From NCBI GenBank assembly GCA_964651495.1, contig CAZYWP010000162.1:1-5633 (forward strand): a stretch of DNA of 5,633 bases. The letters are read 5' to 3'. Below, one piece after another: positions 5,463 to 5,633 of the stretch (the first letter of the stretch is position 1; each line of letters starts with the position of its first letter). Position numbers and translations under genes: made by a program. The stretch is from CAZNVB01 sp964651495. Lineage in GTDB: Bacteria > Acidobacteriota > Aminicenantia > Aminicenantales > UBA8522. The notes under the pieces were generated by a model that was given only the letters and a program-made list of their open reading frames with translations, did not search any database and was not told where the DNA came from.

Positions 5463-5633
5463 TCAAAACTTGCGGTCGCGGCAGCCTTTTAGGAACTGGG
5501 GAGCCAGCTTCTTCTGAAGGTTGATTTTAGCGCGGTGAAGGCAGGATTCCACTGAAGGCAGAGATACATCCAGAATCTCCGCGATCTCTTTATACGAGTG
5601 GCCTTCGAATTTATGAAGGATCAGCATAGCCTT
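5463..5633 (-). CDS. ECF-family RNA polymerase sigma factor, C-terminal end (region 4)
   Basis: 56 codons are open from the right edge to TGA (5463-5465); the N-terminus is outside the window. The sequence is the sigma-70 region 4.2 helix-turn-helix: LILHKFEGHSYKEIAEILDV then SLPSVESCLHRAKINLQKKL, matching the ECF pattern (EGxSYxEIAxxLxVSxxxVxSRLxRAxxxL). The usual SR of the recognition helix is SC here (C31 of the fragment). The tail QFLKGCRDRKF is basic with one cysteine. It lies directly upstream of a ZAS anti-sigma gene, the typical order for an autoregulated ECF operon. The ECF group cannot be assigned without region 2. Confidence 0.9.
   Translation of the reverse strand, partial: KAMLILHKFEGHSYKEIAEILDVSLPSVESCLHRAKINLQKKLAPQFLKGCRDRKF

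Overview
This window is a bacterial chromosome fragment, moderately GC-rich with AT-rich intergenic stretches. It contains a run of exactly 100 N (4369-4468), as in a scaffolded draft or metagenome assembly. A B12-dependent (class II, oxygen-independent) ribonucleotide reductase, a HypE-like AIR-synthase-fold protein, an MTH1187-type thiamine-binding protein, a YafK-type L,D-transpeptidase lipoprotein and an ECF sigma/anti-sigma/periplasmic-sensor set point to an envelope-bearing (probably diderm) bacterium that may be anaerobic or facultative. The phylum cannot be fixed from the sequence. An uncultured Acidobacteriota/Aminicenantes-like lineage is only a guess.

Layout. 1-1516 (-): 5' two-thirds or so of nrdJ, running off the left edge. 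1517-1626: its leader, with a good sigma70-type promoter and a 21-bp near-perfect palindrome between promoter and ribosome binding site. 1627-1920 (-): small thiamine-binding-family protein. 1921-1994: divergent promoter region. 1995-3053 (+): HypE-like AIR synthase-related protein, the only plus-strand gene. 3076-3960 (-): L,D-transpeptidase, convergent with it. 3961-4368: mostly non-coding, holding a broken VOC/glyoxalase-family start (3970-4080), a possible gene tail (4150-4236) and a possible partial frame (4265-4368). 4369-4468: assembly gap. 4469-5633 (-): an operon read right to left, ECF sigma factor (C-terminal end only), zinc-finger anti-sigma factor with one membrane span, and a Spy/CpxP/CnrX-like periplasmic protein whose C-terminus is lost in the gap.

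How the genes work together. The sigma/anti-sigma/Spy-like set has the organisation of an envelope or metal stress circuit: the periplasmic protein may sense a metal or misfolding and pass the signal to the membrane anti-sigma factor, which would release the sigma factor. The divergent AIR-synthase-like and thiamine-binding genes may share one regulatory region and perhaps a role around thiamine/purine precursors; this is inference. nrdJ supplies deoxyribonucleotides. The transpeptidase acts on peptidoglycan and appears to sit downstream of a decayed VOC gene.

Nothing here is clearly a new defence or mobile system. The most interesting points are the nrdJ leader palindrome, the HypE-like protein without the HypE cysteine tail paired with a thiamine-binding protein, the Cys/His pattern of the Spy-like protein, and the gene debris next to the transpeptidase.
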